Origin: Anagrus nilaparvatae | Taxonomy: Eukaryota > Arthropoda > Insecta > Hymenoptera > Mymaridae | Length of the DNA stretch: 64,000 nt | NCBI GenBank assembly: GCA_022575985.1 | Contig: JAKSXM010000237.1 | Span: 2,436,501 to 2,500,500 of the forward strand | Reading direction: 5' to 3' | Shown: positions 11,754 to 22,676 of the stretch, in pieces | Position numbering within the stretch: position 1 is the first letter of the stretch | Layout: each line of letters begins with the position of its first letter | Position numbers and translations under genes: made by a program | The notes under the pieces: generated by a model | The model's input: the letters and a program-made list of their open reading frames with translations, nothing else | Told to the model about the DNA's origin: nothing | Databases searched by the model: none

Positions 11754-12892
11754 ACCCTGCCAACTAGCTGGCACTTAGGTTCCTCAAACACTGAGCTTAA
11801 TACTTAAATATGCCACAGATATCACCGATTACAAGTATTCAATCATACATATTAAGTGCAGTTTTTTTAATTTTTTTGTTTTTTTAAATTTAAGAAAAAA
11901 ATTTTGAAAAAATTAAGTATCAGATTCAAAAAATTACTATAAAAAAAGTTCTTAAAACTAGTACTTCCATGGAAATAAATTAGGTACTACGTCCAAAAAG
12001 AAAAAAAAAATTTGTATTTTTTGTATTTTTTTGTGAAAAAAATTTTAGGAAAAAAATTTTTAGAAAATTAAGTATCCGATTCAAGATATCATGTAAAAAC
12101 CATACTTTCAAATACAAGTACTTTCATGGAAATAAATGAGGTATTACATCCAAATTAAAAAAAAAAAAAAAAGGAGTTTGAAATTTTTTGATAAAAAAAT
12201 GTTTGGAAAAAAAAATTAGGTCTTAATTCGATAATGGTTTTGAAATATCACTAGTTACAATATTTTCAGATATTAGTACTTTAATGGAATTAAATGAGGT
12301 ATTACACAAAAAAAAAAAAAATATTGCAGTTTTTTTTATTTTTCTTTTTTTTTAATTTTGACAAAATAAATTTGAAAAAATCAAGTATCAGATCCAAAAA
12401 ATTACTATAAACAAGGTTCTTAAAACTAGTACTTCCGTGGAAATAAATTAGGTACTACGTCCAAAAAGAAAAAAAAATTAGTATTTTTTGTATTTTTTTG
12501 TGAAAAAAATTTTAGGAAAAAAATTTTCAGAAAATTAAGTATCCGATTCGAGATATCATGTGAAAACCATACTTTCAAATATAAGTACTTTCGTGGAAAT
12601 AAATGAGGTATTACATCCAAATTAAAAAAAAAAAAAAGTACCTCGAGCTTTTTTGGTGAAAAAATTTTTGAAAAAAAAATTAGGTCTTAATTCCATAATG
12701 TTTGTGAAATATCACCGATTACATACATACGTACACACACACACACACACACACACATACACACACACACACACATACAGACTTTTTTTTAAAACCGGTT
12801 TTTTAGCTTCCTGGGGTCCCAAAACGTGCTTATATGCCAAAAAATAGAAAATCAAATTTTGACCTAACACAATGGTTCCTCTTTGAGGAACC
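11754..12892 (-). mobile_element. HINE-like element, short complete copy
   Basis: Reverse-oriented copy with both ends: accctgccaactagctggca at the left (right-end hairpin) and ggttcctctttgaggaacc at 12874-12892 (left-end palindrome). It keeps the CA/TG microsatellite (12732-12778) and about 1.5 tandem blocks. The satellite unit at 13500-13560 is the same sequence without the element (gctatcattgcataaaaaaatttaaag), giving an empty site that fixes the boundaries and shows insertion within an A/T run with no clear duplication. Confidence 0.75.
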
Positions 12893-13720
12893 AAAAATTT
12901 AAAGATACAATTTTCATATAAAACAAGACAAATACAAAAAAAAAATTTTAATGCAATCATTGCATAAAAATTTGTGAAATTACAAAAATATTTCAATGCA
13001 ATCATTGCATAAAAGTATTTGAAATTACAAAAATATTTCAATGCAATCATTGCATAAAAATGTATGAAATTCCAACTTTTCTATAAAACAGGAGACTATT
13101 AGAAAAAAATTTATAATGGCGTATAGTTTCTGCTAAAGTCAATAAAAAAATTTCAATGTTATCATTGCATAAAAAAATTTAAGAATACAATTTTCATACA
13201 AAACAAGACAAATACAAAAAAAAAAATGAATGCAATCATTGCATAAAAATTTTTGAAATTACAAAAATATTTCAATGCAATCATTGCATAAAAATATCTG
13301 AAATTCCAACTTTTCCATAAAACAGGAGACTAATAGAAAAAAATTTATAATGGCGTATAGTTTCTGCTAAAGTCAATAAAAAAATTTTAATGCTATCGTT
13401 GCATAAAAATATTTAAAATTACAACTTTTGTATAAACAGGAGACTATTAGAAAAAAATTTAGAATGGCGTATAATTTCGGCTAAAGTCATTAAAAAAATT
13501 TCAGTGCTATCATTGCATAAAAAAATTTAAAGATACAATTTTCATATAAAACAAGACAAATACAAAAAAAAAATTTTAATGCAATCATTGCATAAAAATT
13601 TTTGAAATTACAAAAATATTTCAATGCAATCATTGCATAAAAATATTTGAAATTCCAACTTTTCTATAAAACAGAAGACTGTTAAAAAAAAATTTATAAT
13701 GGCGTATAGTTTATGAAAAA
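12893..13720 (-). repeat. Satellite B, right arm continued
   Basis: Reverse-oriented satellite B monomers. The stretch 13440-13560 is nearly identical to the two flanks of the HINE-like copy at 11754-12892, indicating a fairly recent duplication inside the array. Confidence 0.8.
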
Positions 13721-13817
13721 AATATATATGAAATTATATATAAAAAAACACAAAAAATTTCACTATGGAGTAAAATGGATATTTTCTGTCCTTTTTATAT
13801 CAACAAACAAAAATTAT

Positions 13818-14370
13818 GAAAAGGACCCCGCACAAAAGGATAGGAAATGGAGTTTCGGTCGAATTGGCTGAATTTTTGATATGTTGTAGGTTTCATCATT
13901 CTGAACAAAAGTCTCAATGGGCACAAAGCTCAAAAGTCCCAACTTTGGCTGCTACGGAGCTTGAAAGCTCCAAAGCTCCATTATAACAAAATTGCTTAAA
14001 AACCTTTTTTTTTATTTTTAAAGTATATCTTTATGTTTTTGAGGTCGCTGATTTCGAATCCGATGCCAGATTAACGAAATTGTCAATTGACAGCTGCCAA
14101 TTGACAATTTCGTTAATCTGGCATCGGATTCGAAATCAGCGACCTCAAAAACATAAAGATATACTTTAAAAATAAAAGAAAAAAGGTTTTTAAGCAACTT
14201 TGTTATGATGGAGCTCTGGAGCTTTCAAGCTCCGTAGCAGCCAAAGTTGGGATTTTTGAGCTTTGTGCCCATTGAGACTTTTGTTCAGAATGATGAAACC
14301 TACAACATATCAAAAATTCAGCCAATTCGACCGAAACACCATTTCCTATCCTTTTGTGCGGGGTCCTTTC
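13818..14370. mobile_element. Near-perfect palindromic MITE (553 bp)
   Basis: Two ~270-bp arms are almost exact reverse complements around a centre near 14092 (ttgacagctgccaa). Ends are gaaaaggaccccgcac and gtgcggggtcctttc. ATTAT flanks both sides (13813-13817 and 14371-14375), a candidate 5-bp target duplication. It sits inside satellite A of the right arm. No coding capacity; the superfamily is not assigned. Confidence 0.85.
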
Positions 14371-14567
14371 ATTATATAGTAAAATTCATATTGATTGTCT
14401 ACAATATCAGTTGTGATGTATATGAAAATTGAAAATATTCAAATATTCATTGTCTACAGTATGAAAAAAACTTCAAATTTTGTTAAAAATCTGAATATTA
14501 CTATATTCTATTTTCAATTATTATTTATTATTAATAATTATTAATGTTATAAAATATACCTCATTAG

Positions 14568-14817
14568 TTGTAAATATTTATAAATAATCATGTAACTTTT
14601 TCTTAATATTTATTATAAAATTTCTTTGTTAATATATTTAGAGGTATAAAATTAATTCTGTTCTCATTCATTTGTAAATAAAAATTAATTGCTTTTTAAT
14701 CACCTATGATTAAATTTATTATAACTAAACATATATGATCAAAATACAAATAAACTAATGCAAAAGATGTTTTATTTGGTTAAGCCGAGAATCGCGAGAC
14801 CAATCAGCTAGTAAAAA
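14568..14817. other. Unique A+T-rich spacer
   Basis: Sequence between the end of the giant inverted repeat and the Helitron-associated module. I see no gene, repeat or signal here. Confidence 0.5.
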
Positions 14818-15089
14818 TAAACTCCACATAAAAAATAACATTTTTTTAAATTTTATATGGAAAATTTCGATGTTTACGAAAAAAAAAAAAAATTTTCACA
14901 CTTTCTAGGAATATTTAAGAAAATTTAAAAACATTTTAATAAAAAAAAATATCGATTATCTCACTCGCTGAATAAATAAATATAAAAATAAAATGGTTCC
15001 TAAAGTATCCTATTAGAAGCCGCTACCATCGCAAAAAATAATTGTGATACGCTTAACGCACCCTTAGAAATAATTAAACTAACTGTTTA

Positions 15090-15358
15090 GCTATTAACCC
15101 AAGACATGATATAGGCGTATCTCATCCATCTAAAGAGAATTTTTCAGATATAAAAAAGGATCAATTGACAAACGTTTTAATACATTTTTTAAATCGATTG
15201 CAAAGACATAAAATACATGGCAAACATTGCTTACGTTACAAATACAAATCAAATAAGCTAACATGTCGTTTCAATTTTCCGCAACCTCTAAAAACAAAAA
15301 GTTGCATAGACAATTCAGATAGGTATTTCAGATATCATCCAAAACGAAATGATCCATT
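15090..15358 (+). pseudogene. Helitron Rep fragment, N-terminal side
   Basis: Reads INPRHDIGVSHPS, then FLNRLQRHKIHGKHCLRYK and LTCRFNFPQP, ending RYHPKRNDP. Helitron replication initiator (Rep) proteins carry this region: a QRH...CLR zinc-binding stretch followed by CRF.FP.P and an RNDP motif. The upstream catalytic HUH portion is not readable, and upstream frames contain stops, so this is a remnant. The frame continues at 17709 after removing the LINE. Confidence 0.85.
15346..15358. repeat. Target-site duplication, left (R1-type LINE copy 1)
   Basis: GAAATGATCCATT here is repeated exactly at 17696-17708 on the other side of the LINE. Confidence 0.95.
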
Positions 15359-15713
15359 TTTTTTTTGCGTAGGAAGTGGAGAAATGCATTACGCATATTG
15401 ATCAGCATCCGAACTGACAGTTATGTAGGACTCGACCTACCTTGCCTATACCCACTAAAACTCCACTCCCTTGCTACCTTATGCGAGCCTATCCCGGGAG
15501 CGTTTTCACATTACTTCAGGACAGGTTCAAGGCCATTTAGTTCTATTCATGAACTCCATCTTTTGACTTGCATCCACTGACTCGCCAGTCTGGTTAAGGA
15601 CTCCGTCATTCCATCTGGTTGAAATTTCGTCTTTATGTACTGTCATCTTTAATAAAATATATGTTAGCTAAAAATATACGTTATTTCTCATTATCATCAA
15701 AAAAGAAGGTTAA

Positions 15714-15785
15714 TAAATAAATAAATAAATAAATAAATAAATATATATAAATAAATAGATAAATAAAAAAAAAATAAATAAATAA
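15714..15785 (+). repeat. AAAT microsatellite in LINE 3' UTR
   Basis: Run of AAATA units with a tatata interruption, in the 3' untranslated region of LINE copy 1. The matching TTTA tract in copy 2 lies at 24245-24293, so it is part of the family. Confidence 0.9.
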
Positions 15786-15895
15786 ATATTATCCTACCAT
15801 CTACTATTGCTTGCGATATCAAGAGTAACTGCAGGGATGATAGTATGTTAGTACAACAGCTGCCGTCATCCGGATAGCCACAATACGTCTTAATA

Positions 15896-17691
15896 TTAGC
15901 CTATACCTTGGACTTCAGGTTTTTTAGTGCGGAGTATGTACTCCACATACTGGCAAAATTCGGACCATACTTCTTCATTTCGAAGCATCAAGGTAAACAC
16001 ATTCTTAGGTGTGATTTGACCGATGTTAGCTTCTAATTGAAACTTTTTAGCAGCCCACCTATCGAATTTGAAGAATGTGTGTTCCGGCGTGTCTTCTTTG
16101 CCAGGACAGTTCAGCACTATTCATCTTCTGGATCCGATAGAGGTAGGAGAAAAAAAATCCATGTCCACTTAGGAATTGGGTCAAAAAATAATTATTGCTC
16201 TCTATTTATCCAAAGTGATATCTCTCCTATCAATCTCTTGATCCATTTGTTCTCCGTGTAGTCGGTCCAGCGTTTCTGCCAATCGCTTAGGCTGATCTGG
16301 CACGAAGCAGCCTTCGCGCGGTCAATACCTTCCCTCTCTTTGTTCAGATAGATATACTGTCTCTCAAGAGCCAGCAGATCTATCGGGATCACCCCGGCAA
16401 TGAATAGAGCTGCCTCCAACGACACTGTTCGATAGGCACAGGAGATTCGCAAGGCTCCTTGTCTCTGCACGCTCGTAAGCTTAGACGCATAAGTGACCTT
16501 CTTTATGCAGTCGGCCCATACTTCTGCACCATACAGTAGTATGGAGTGGGTTACCGACATAAGAAGCCTGCGCTTTCCAGTCTTAGGTCCGTACATGTTT
16601 CTCATGAGCCTGCTTAACGCAGTAGTGGACCTGGCAGCCTTCTCCACGCTTCTCCGAATCTGCGCCATGAAGGTCAGTTTCGTATCCAGCAGCACTCCTA
16701 AGTACTTTAAGTGTTCCTTCGTTTCTATCCTATCCTCCCCAATACATATTGGGATAATAGTCTCAATATGCTTACGGGTGAATAGGACAATCTCAGTCTT
16801 CGCCGTTGCAAGCCTTAGGCCGTAGTCTTCCATCCAGTAATTGACCCCATGCATTGCCTGATTCAGTTTCTCCTCGGCGATTTTTTCATTTTTTGCCGTA
16901 ATAACTAGGACAAGGTCGTCCGCGTAGCCTACAGTAAAAGTATCAGCCGGCATCGGTAGCCTTAGTACCTGGTCATACATGATGTTCCATAGATCCGGTC
17001 CAAGGACCGATCCTTGAACTGCACCTGCAGTTACTTTCCTCACTCTTGTTCCTTGTGCAGTTTCAAAGATTATTTCCCTATCACTCAGGTAGCTGCTGAT
17101 TATTCTCCGCAGGTATTTTGGCACCTGGAAGTTCCTGAGTCCCTCCATGAAATCGCTCCATCTTGCTGAGTTAAAGGCATTTTTCACATCGAGGGTTACT
17201 AATAGCGTGATCTTTCTCGAATAGTGATTACCAGTCTGAGCGTTGTCGATGGCCCGAACAATACTGCTTATTGCATCGATTGTTGACTTCCCTTGGCGAA
17301 ATCCGTATTGTCTAGGAGAATGATATCCCGCAGTTTCTACGGCCCTCAGTATCCTTGGCTGTAGCATCTTCTCGTAATTTTTGCCGGTTGTATCCAGTAA
17401 TCCTAGAGGGCGCCGAGAGTTTGGCAGTCTAGGGTCCCCTTTGCCCTTACTGATAAGGACCAGTCTTGCTCTTTTCCAGAGTTTACTGAAGATGCCCGCA
17501 CGTGCACAAGTATTTTATATACATAAGATGAGTTTTGGGCATTCGTGCGCAGCTATCTTCAGTATCTTGGTAGGTATCCCATCAGGGCCTGGTGCCTTAC
17601 CGTTCTTGAGAGAGTCCACCGCTGTGAAGAGCTCCTCCTCCGTAAATTCGGGGAAAGCCTTATTATCTTCACCTGAGTCATTTTCCTCCTC
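15896..17691 (-). pseudogene. R1-clade reverse transcriptase, broken
   Basis: Read from 17691 downward: an N-terminal RT motif KNGKAPGPDGIP, an in-frame TAA near 17514, then KGDPRL, LLDTTGK and a 391-codon open stretch (17367-16192) with QYGFRQGKSTIDA (motif 2), VTLDVKNAFNSARW (motif A), AGAVQGSVLGP (motif B), VGYADDLVLV (catalytic YADD, motif C) and LKYLGVLLD (motif E). After a frameshift near 16190 the C-terminus reads TPEHTFFKFDRW, a damaged CCHC knuckle (copy 2 keeps CIYCPGKEDTPEHTFFKC). The motifs and YLGV suit the R1/Jockey group. At least one stop and one frameshift make it non-functional. Confidence 0.9.
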
Positions 17692-17695
17692 CATT

Positions 17696-17708
17696 GAAAT
17701 GATCCATT
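17696..17708. repeat. Target-site duplication, right (R1-type LINE copy 1)
   Basis: GAAATGATCCATT, exact copy of 15346-15358. Confidence 0.95.
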
Positions 17709-18051
17709 AATACAACGATATAATACAATAATAACATCGATTTGGCGAGCAAATACAGATTTCTCACCGATTGTTTCTGAACAAGCAGTATATTATTACA
17801 TCGCTAACTACGCATCAAAGGGTGAAAAAATTTCAAAAAATTTACAGGAATGTTTTAACGTAATTTGCCAATCGATGTCAGATAATTTACACACAAAAAC
17901 AGCAATTCAAAAATTATTTATTTCTACTTTAAATGAACGTGATTACAGTGCACAAGAAGTAATACATTTACTCATGAGTTGGTCTCTTTACCACAGTTTA
18001 CGAACATATCTTACATTAGTTATACAAGATGAAGAATGGAAATCAGTTAAG
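17709..18051 (+). pseudogene. Helitron Rep fragment, C-terminal side
   Basis: Continues the frame interrupted at 15358. Visible are SIWRANTDFSPIVSE, YYYIANYASKGEK and, near the end, ERDYSAQEVIHLLMSWSL. Helitron Rep proteins have WRAN.D..P, .YA.KGE and the DxSAQE.CHLL stretch in this order. It ends at a consensus donor AAG|GTATTA (18051|18052). Confidence 0.85.
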
Positions 18052-18133
18052 GTATTAATTCAATATATATCTATTTAAAATGTATAAATATTAATTGTTA
18101 AAATAAATTATTTTAAAATTTTATTCATTTCAG
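18052..18133 (+). other. Probable intron in the Helitron gene (82 bp)
   Basis: GT at 18052, a T-rich stretch and TTTCAG at 18128-18133. Removing it keeps the frame (phase 0): ...EEWKSVK joins ICNETKEIME. The intron length fits an insect gene. Inferred from signals only. Confidence 0.6.
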
Positions 18134-18815
18134 ATATGCAACGAAACTAAAGAAATTATGGAAGCAAATGATTCAACATTAATTGAGACATATAAAATAA
18201 GACCACCTGAACTTGAGGATTTAAATTTGATAAATTTTTGTAAACACTACAGAGTTTACAGCAATAAATTTATAAAAAGACGAAAAGAATGCATTGTAAG
18301 AATATTTCCGAAAATAAACCTTGTTGACAATGAAACAGAAGATGAAAAATATTATAAGTTACATTGTATTTTAAATGTATCATTTAGAAATAATAAGAAT
18401 GATATTCTAATTAATAATGTAAATCATGATTCATGGAAGGAACTATATAATTCAATAAACATTAGTGAAGAAAATGAAATAAATTTACATGAATATGAAG
18501 AAACAGATGAAATTCCTGAATCCTTAAATGATGACATGGTTAGAAATCCATTTTAATATTTTTCTGGATACTGTGAAAATATTGATAACATTGAATTAGA
18601 AAAAAGACAAATTGATATATGCTACGATTGGAATATAACAGACAAAAATATACCATCTAAAGATGATATTGAAAATTTTTAAAAAAATTTTAAATCAGAT
18701 AATTCAAACAAACAAAATTCAGATGACAAGAAAAAAAATATACAATTTACAGAAGATCAACAAGAAGTTTTAAACTGTTTAAAAGGACAAATAGGGCAAA
18801 GGAAAAGGACAATTC
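18134..18815 (+). pseudogene. Helitron Rep-helicase linker and helicase start
   Basis: Open to 18556 (TYKIRPPELEDLNLINFCKHY and an acidic linker), then in-frame stops near 18556 and 18680. It ends with FTEDQQEVLNCLKGQIG, which resembles the stretch just before the Walker A loop of Helitron PIF1-type helicases. The helicase core does not follow; the sequence turns into noncoding DNA. Confidence 0.7.
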
Positions 18816-20888
18816 ACTAAAATATAAAAATAAAATAAAAAAAATTATATTAAATTTGATACATTAATAATTCAATAAATTATATTTTTTTTAATATTCA
18901 CGTGTTTCTTCTATGTATACTAAAAAAAACTTTGTATTTTATCTTATATTCTGCTATTTAGATTTTTAACCTTCTATTCAATTTAATGGTTTATTTTTAC
19001 TCAACGTGAATTTTTTTTTCATTTGGTATTATTCTCCTAAGGGAATTATATTATTCATAAAAAAAATCTGCAAAAATAACATGCATTTTTCATTTATACT
19101 TTCGTATTTCAACCCTTTTTATCTAGTCATTTATATAGGTAAAAGAACCTTCAAAAATAGACAACTTTTCTGTTTCTAAACCCGATAAGGAAAAAAAATG
19201 CTATTATTAAGCTGTTTTCTTAAACTAAAACTACAAATAAAATTTTTGAGACATTAAGCTTTTTCCTTAAAATTAAATCAAAAAATTTTTTTTACTAAGC
19301 TTTTTAAACAAAAATAAAAATTTTTAATTCTTAAACTTTTTCCAAAAATTTTCTTTAAATAACTTCTTCCTAATTTTCAAACAAAAATAAAATTTTTCAA
19401 TTCTGAAGCTTTTTTTTACTCAAATTTTAACCAAAAAAAAGTTTTGAGTTACTAAGCTTTCCTCTCAAGATTAAACAAAAAAAAAACTTGTAAGAATTTT
19501 CATTTATATTTGCAATATCATTATTTCCTTTTCGTCTTTATAACAAACAAAAACTGCAAAAAAAATTTCGTTTCGTTTTCTCGTTTTTTTTTTATACACC
19601 TTTGGGTTGCCTTTAAAAAAAACGAGAAAACAGAATTTACTCCCTTTTGTAATTTAATTTATTTATTTCTTTATTTGAGAGAGATACTGAATTATTTATT
19701 TATAGAAATATGCAAGTTTATATAAAATATAATTTATATTAATAATGTTTCTATGCCAAAAAAGTAACTATTCATCCAGCAATAAATGCTATTATTATAT
19801 ATTTTTTCGTTAAAAAAAAATATTTTACTGATCCAAAGACTAATATTAATTCTACTTATCTACTCCTCTTCGACACGAACTGAATTTCAAAAATTTCAAG
19901 TTCACACGCCTCTGTCCCCCTTTTCACTCCTTACACCTTACATATTAAAAAAAATTTAATGTACTTTAAGAAAATAAAAAAATAAAAAACAAAAAATAAA
20001 AAATAAAAAAAAAAAAAAAAAAAATACAGTAAAAAAATTTTAATTGTATATTGTACACTTTTAATTGTACATTTCATAAGAAAAATGTAAATCATGTCGT
20101 CCCGACTCCAAGTTTCATCTCTCATCCTTCTTTTTTTTTTCTACACTAGCTACTGGAACCAAAAAAAATGTCCAAAATGTAAAGTTGGCATATGTAAATG
20201 ACTACCAAGTAAACAATTTTATTACTACACCACTTGTTATTTTAAAAACTCTTAACAATTGTGGTACGTAGTACTGTATTTTTTTATTTTAATAAAATTT
20301 CAATTTATTAAAATTGATTCACAAGGAATATAATTTTTATCACATTCTGTCAGAGTATTGACTACTGACTTAAAAAATGTGCATTTTTTTTTCTCAAACT
20401 TTAATATTCCTTAAAAGAAACCAAAAAAAAAATAGTTTCATTTTTAATTTTACAATTGCTTGGTTTGTAAATTTTTTACATTGCCTATCCATTTTGGTAA
20501 TTCAATATTCAAATTCCTTTTTACACCTATATCTTTTTAGATCAAATTTAAAGAATTAGATACTCAAATCCCAGTCACGAATAACAAAACAAACTTATCT
20601 AATATTTTATAAATTTTTAAATTCTACATGTAAGGGCAAATAGAGAGAAAAACCCAGATCTAAAGAACAGAGAAGCAAAACAAAAATCAATCTAAAATTC
20701 TCAACCATCGGTCATTGCTGGATTAATTTTCCATTTTTTTTTTAAATTTTGTATACTAATTATTAATTTATTTAATTACTTTTATTTCATAACTTTATTG
20801 ATTAAAATAAAAAAAAACTTGCATAATCCCATTTTTTTTCAACCCCAATCATATTTTTTTATTTTACTATATGATATTATATTACATT
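18816..20888. other. A+T-rich noncoding stretch
   Basis: Homopolymer-rich sequence with A/T runs (for example 19985-20025). I see no credible gene, no LTR pair and no terminal repeats. It lies downstream of the minus-strand Gag-protease remnant, where a pol region would be expected but is not seen. Confidence 0.5.
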
Positions 20889-21590
20889 TTACGTGAATTT
20901 ACTTTTATTGTGTACGAAATAATCATATATTTCATTGAATATTTTCTTATTTATTTTTTCTAATTCTTTAATATTTATTGCAGATTTATTTACTTGAGTT
21001 TCTCCGTTTGTGTCTTCTATTCCATTTTGTTTATTTATAATACTTTTTTCCGAACTTTTTCCAAGTTCAGTTTTTCTCATTTTTAGCTCTAATAGGTCTC
21101 TCATATTTATTTCTACATCTGTATTTCTTGCTTCTGAGTTACGCCTTAAAATATTTTCTGAACTTCTTATCCTTGGTAAAATTTTTCTTAGTCTACAATT
21201 TTCTATTTTTAAGGATATTCCTTCATCAGTAATATATTTTAAAACTTGTTTTAGATTTAATGATGTTTGCATCGTTGCTCTTCGAGTTAAAGGCTTTAAG
21301 ATTTTTGTTTTGTTGTTTATAATTTTTCTTCTTTTTGGTGCTATATAGTCAGAATCTGAATCGTCAAATTTTTCATTACATCTTAGCCTCTTTTTAGCTT
21401 TTTTCTTTCTCTTTTCTCTATTTTTATTAAATAACATTACATTCGATTCTGATTTGGAATTAAAATTTTCTCCTAGTTGTCCCCTAATTACATTTTTGTT
21501 TAATTTTGGTTTAGATTGATTTAATTCTATATTTTCTTCCCTTGATACATTTTTATGATGATTTAATGATGTTTTACAAATTTTTTCCAC
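20889..21590 (-). CDS. Basic ORF downstream of protease, unknown
   Basis: 233 codons, Lys/Arg-rich, with KNREKRKKKAKKRLR and YIAPKRRK (possible nuclear-localisation stretches) and a Glu/Lys-rich C-terminal half that could form coiled coil (LLELKMRKTELG; ELEKINKKIFNEIYDYF). It has no RT motif. It lies 33 bp after the protease ORF on the same strand. Function unknown; it could be the tail of the retroelement polyprotein in another frame. Confidence 0.45.
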   Translation of the reverse strand: MEKICKTSLNHHKNVSREENIELNQSKPKLNKNVIRGQLGENFNSKSESNVMLFNKNREKRKKKAKKRLRCNEKFDDSDSDYIAPKRRKIINNKTKILKPLTRRATMQTSLNLKQVLKYITDEGISLKIENCRLRKILPRIRSSENILRRNSEARNTDVEINMRDLLELKMRKTELGKSSEKSIINKQNGIEDTNGETQVNKSAINIKELEKINKKIFNEIYDYFVHNKSKFT

Positions 21591-21623
21591 TACCTTTTCA
21601 TTATTAAATTTTGTGGTTATATA

Positions 21624-22252
21624 TTAAATTTTATCAATTTCATTTTCTCGCTTTTTATCGTTTTGAAAACCAACTGCTTCCTTTAATGTATTAACGTATT
21701 TTACTTTTGCTTTATTTACATAAATATTTTTTGTTGATTTTGGTTGAATAAAAATTATTTTCCTACGCAAAAATGGAAATATATAAGGACCAAATCGTAA
21801 TCTCATTCTTCCCATATTAATTTGTCCTTCGTAACGCTGTAATACATCAATTCCTAAAAGTCCGTCAGATTCTAGATAAAAATCATCCGTTACAACGTGA
21901 AATAAGCATTTGCAACCCATTAAATTCAAAGTTATTGTACCCCGAGTCAAACTTTCTTGACTTGTAACCCCTACTAATTCAATAATTGTACTTGTATTAA
22001 CAATTTCTTGTTCCCGTAAAGTGGACTCCTTAATTATACTAACTTGAGGTCCAGAATCCACATAGAAGGTTCCTGATCCTAAGATCTGATGTTTACATTG
22101 TAATTCTACTATAGGAGGTATTTTTTCAAAAATTTCATTATTTATTTTTACCGAAGCTATAAATTTTGAATCATCTGGGATATTTTTTATATGAGAACGC
22201 TTATTATTATGCTCGGTTTCCTTTTTGCTAAGTTTTAAAACCGAGCTATCAA
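21624..22252 (-). pseudogene. Retropepsin-like aspartic protease
   Basis: The conserved part carries FYVDSGPQVSIIKES, where DSG is the catalytic Asp triad, and then the paired hydrophobic motif SDGLLGIDVL of retropepsins. Upstream in the same frame is an extended region to about 22252 (KLVDSSVLKLSKKE). Length and motif order suit a Ty3/gypsy protease. No RT follows. Confidence 0.75.
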
Positions 22253-22662
22253 CTAGTTTAAATTTTGAGCTTCTTTTAATTGATTTTCATCTCTTTTTGA
22301 GAGAGGTTGATTATTATTAATATTGAAATAAGTATCATTTTTTCTGTCAATACTTGAATAAAAAGATTCGTATCCATTATTATTTTCATTACTATTATTA
22401 TTATCTTTTTTAAAGGCATAACAGCTATTAAAATTATCATTATTATCATAATTACAAAATGTTGAGCTGTCAGAATTTTGGGCACACATATTATTAAAGG
22501 TACTGTTATTAAAGGTACTATTATTTCTTTCTCCAAAGTTATTTTGAAAATGGTTTTTATTTTGAAAACGATTATTAAGATCTAATCTGTTATTAAAATT
22601 ATTTTTAATTCTGTAATTTTTATTTCTTCTGTAATCATTTCTATAATTATTATTCAAATTAT
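22253..22662 (-). pseudogene. Asn-rich Gag-protease linker, 3' part
   Basis: Low-complexity Asn/Arg-rich coding sequence (NNYRNDYRRNKNYR; NNFGERNNSTFNN). It is the continuation of the ORF at 24677-24861; the break is LINE copy 2. Confidence 0.6.
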
Positions 22663-22676
22663 TAGACCTTTTGAAA
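22662..22676. repeat. Target-site duplication, left (LINE copy 2)
   Basis: TTAGACCTTTTGAAA, matched at 24662-24676 by TTAGATCTTTTGAAA (one mismatch). Confidence 0.9.

Larger units (their letters stand above)
1..14567. mobile_element. Giant satellite-armed inverted repeat (foldback-like)
   Basis: The first bases (ctaatgaggtatatttta...) reappear as reverse complement ending at 14567 (...ataccucattag in DNA form), and the order of blocks is mirrored: satellite A, satellite B, HINE-like insert, satellite B, inner unique arm, loop, inner arm, satellite B, HINE-like insert, satellite B, satellite A. The inner arms 8033-8510 and 10411-10897 pair over about 480 bp. Drosophila FB and Galileo foldback elements are known to have long terminal inverted repeats made largely of tandem repeats; the resemblance is structural only. 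The left boundary may lie outside the window, so no target duplication can be judged. Alternatives are an inverted segmental duplication in heterochromatin or an assembly artefact. No transposase gene was seen inside. Confidence 0.7.
15359..17695 (-). mobile_element. R1-type LINE, 5'-truncated copy 1
   Basis: Non-LTR retrotransposon inserted in the Helitron gene in antisense orientation: a poly(A) tail (poly-T at 15359-15366) at one end, a 13-bp duplication, and reverse transcriptase plus a C-terminal zinc knuckle. The endonuclease and ORF1 are absent through 5' truncation. The 3' untranslated region holds an AAAT microsatellite (15714-15785) that copy 2 also has (24245-24293). Confidence 0.95.
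14818..18815 (+). mobile_element. Decayed Helitron, split by a LINE
   Basis: A noncoding end module (14818-14995, copies at about 10240-10410 and 26400-26530) leads into sequence encoding parts of a Helitron Rep/helicase. The coding frame is open on both sides of the LINE insertion and the fragments join exactly at the 13-bp target duplication. The helicase part stops before its Walker A motif, so the 3' half of the element is missing. Confidence 0.8.

Noticed and set aside
16493..16825. 110-codon plus-strand ORF (and 23180-23527 minus)
   Set aside because: Antisense shadows of the LINE reverse transcriptase.
19510..20125. Phe/Leu-rich ORFs around 19510-20125
   Set aside because: Translations of T-rich low-complexity DNA.
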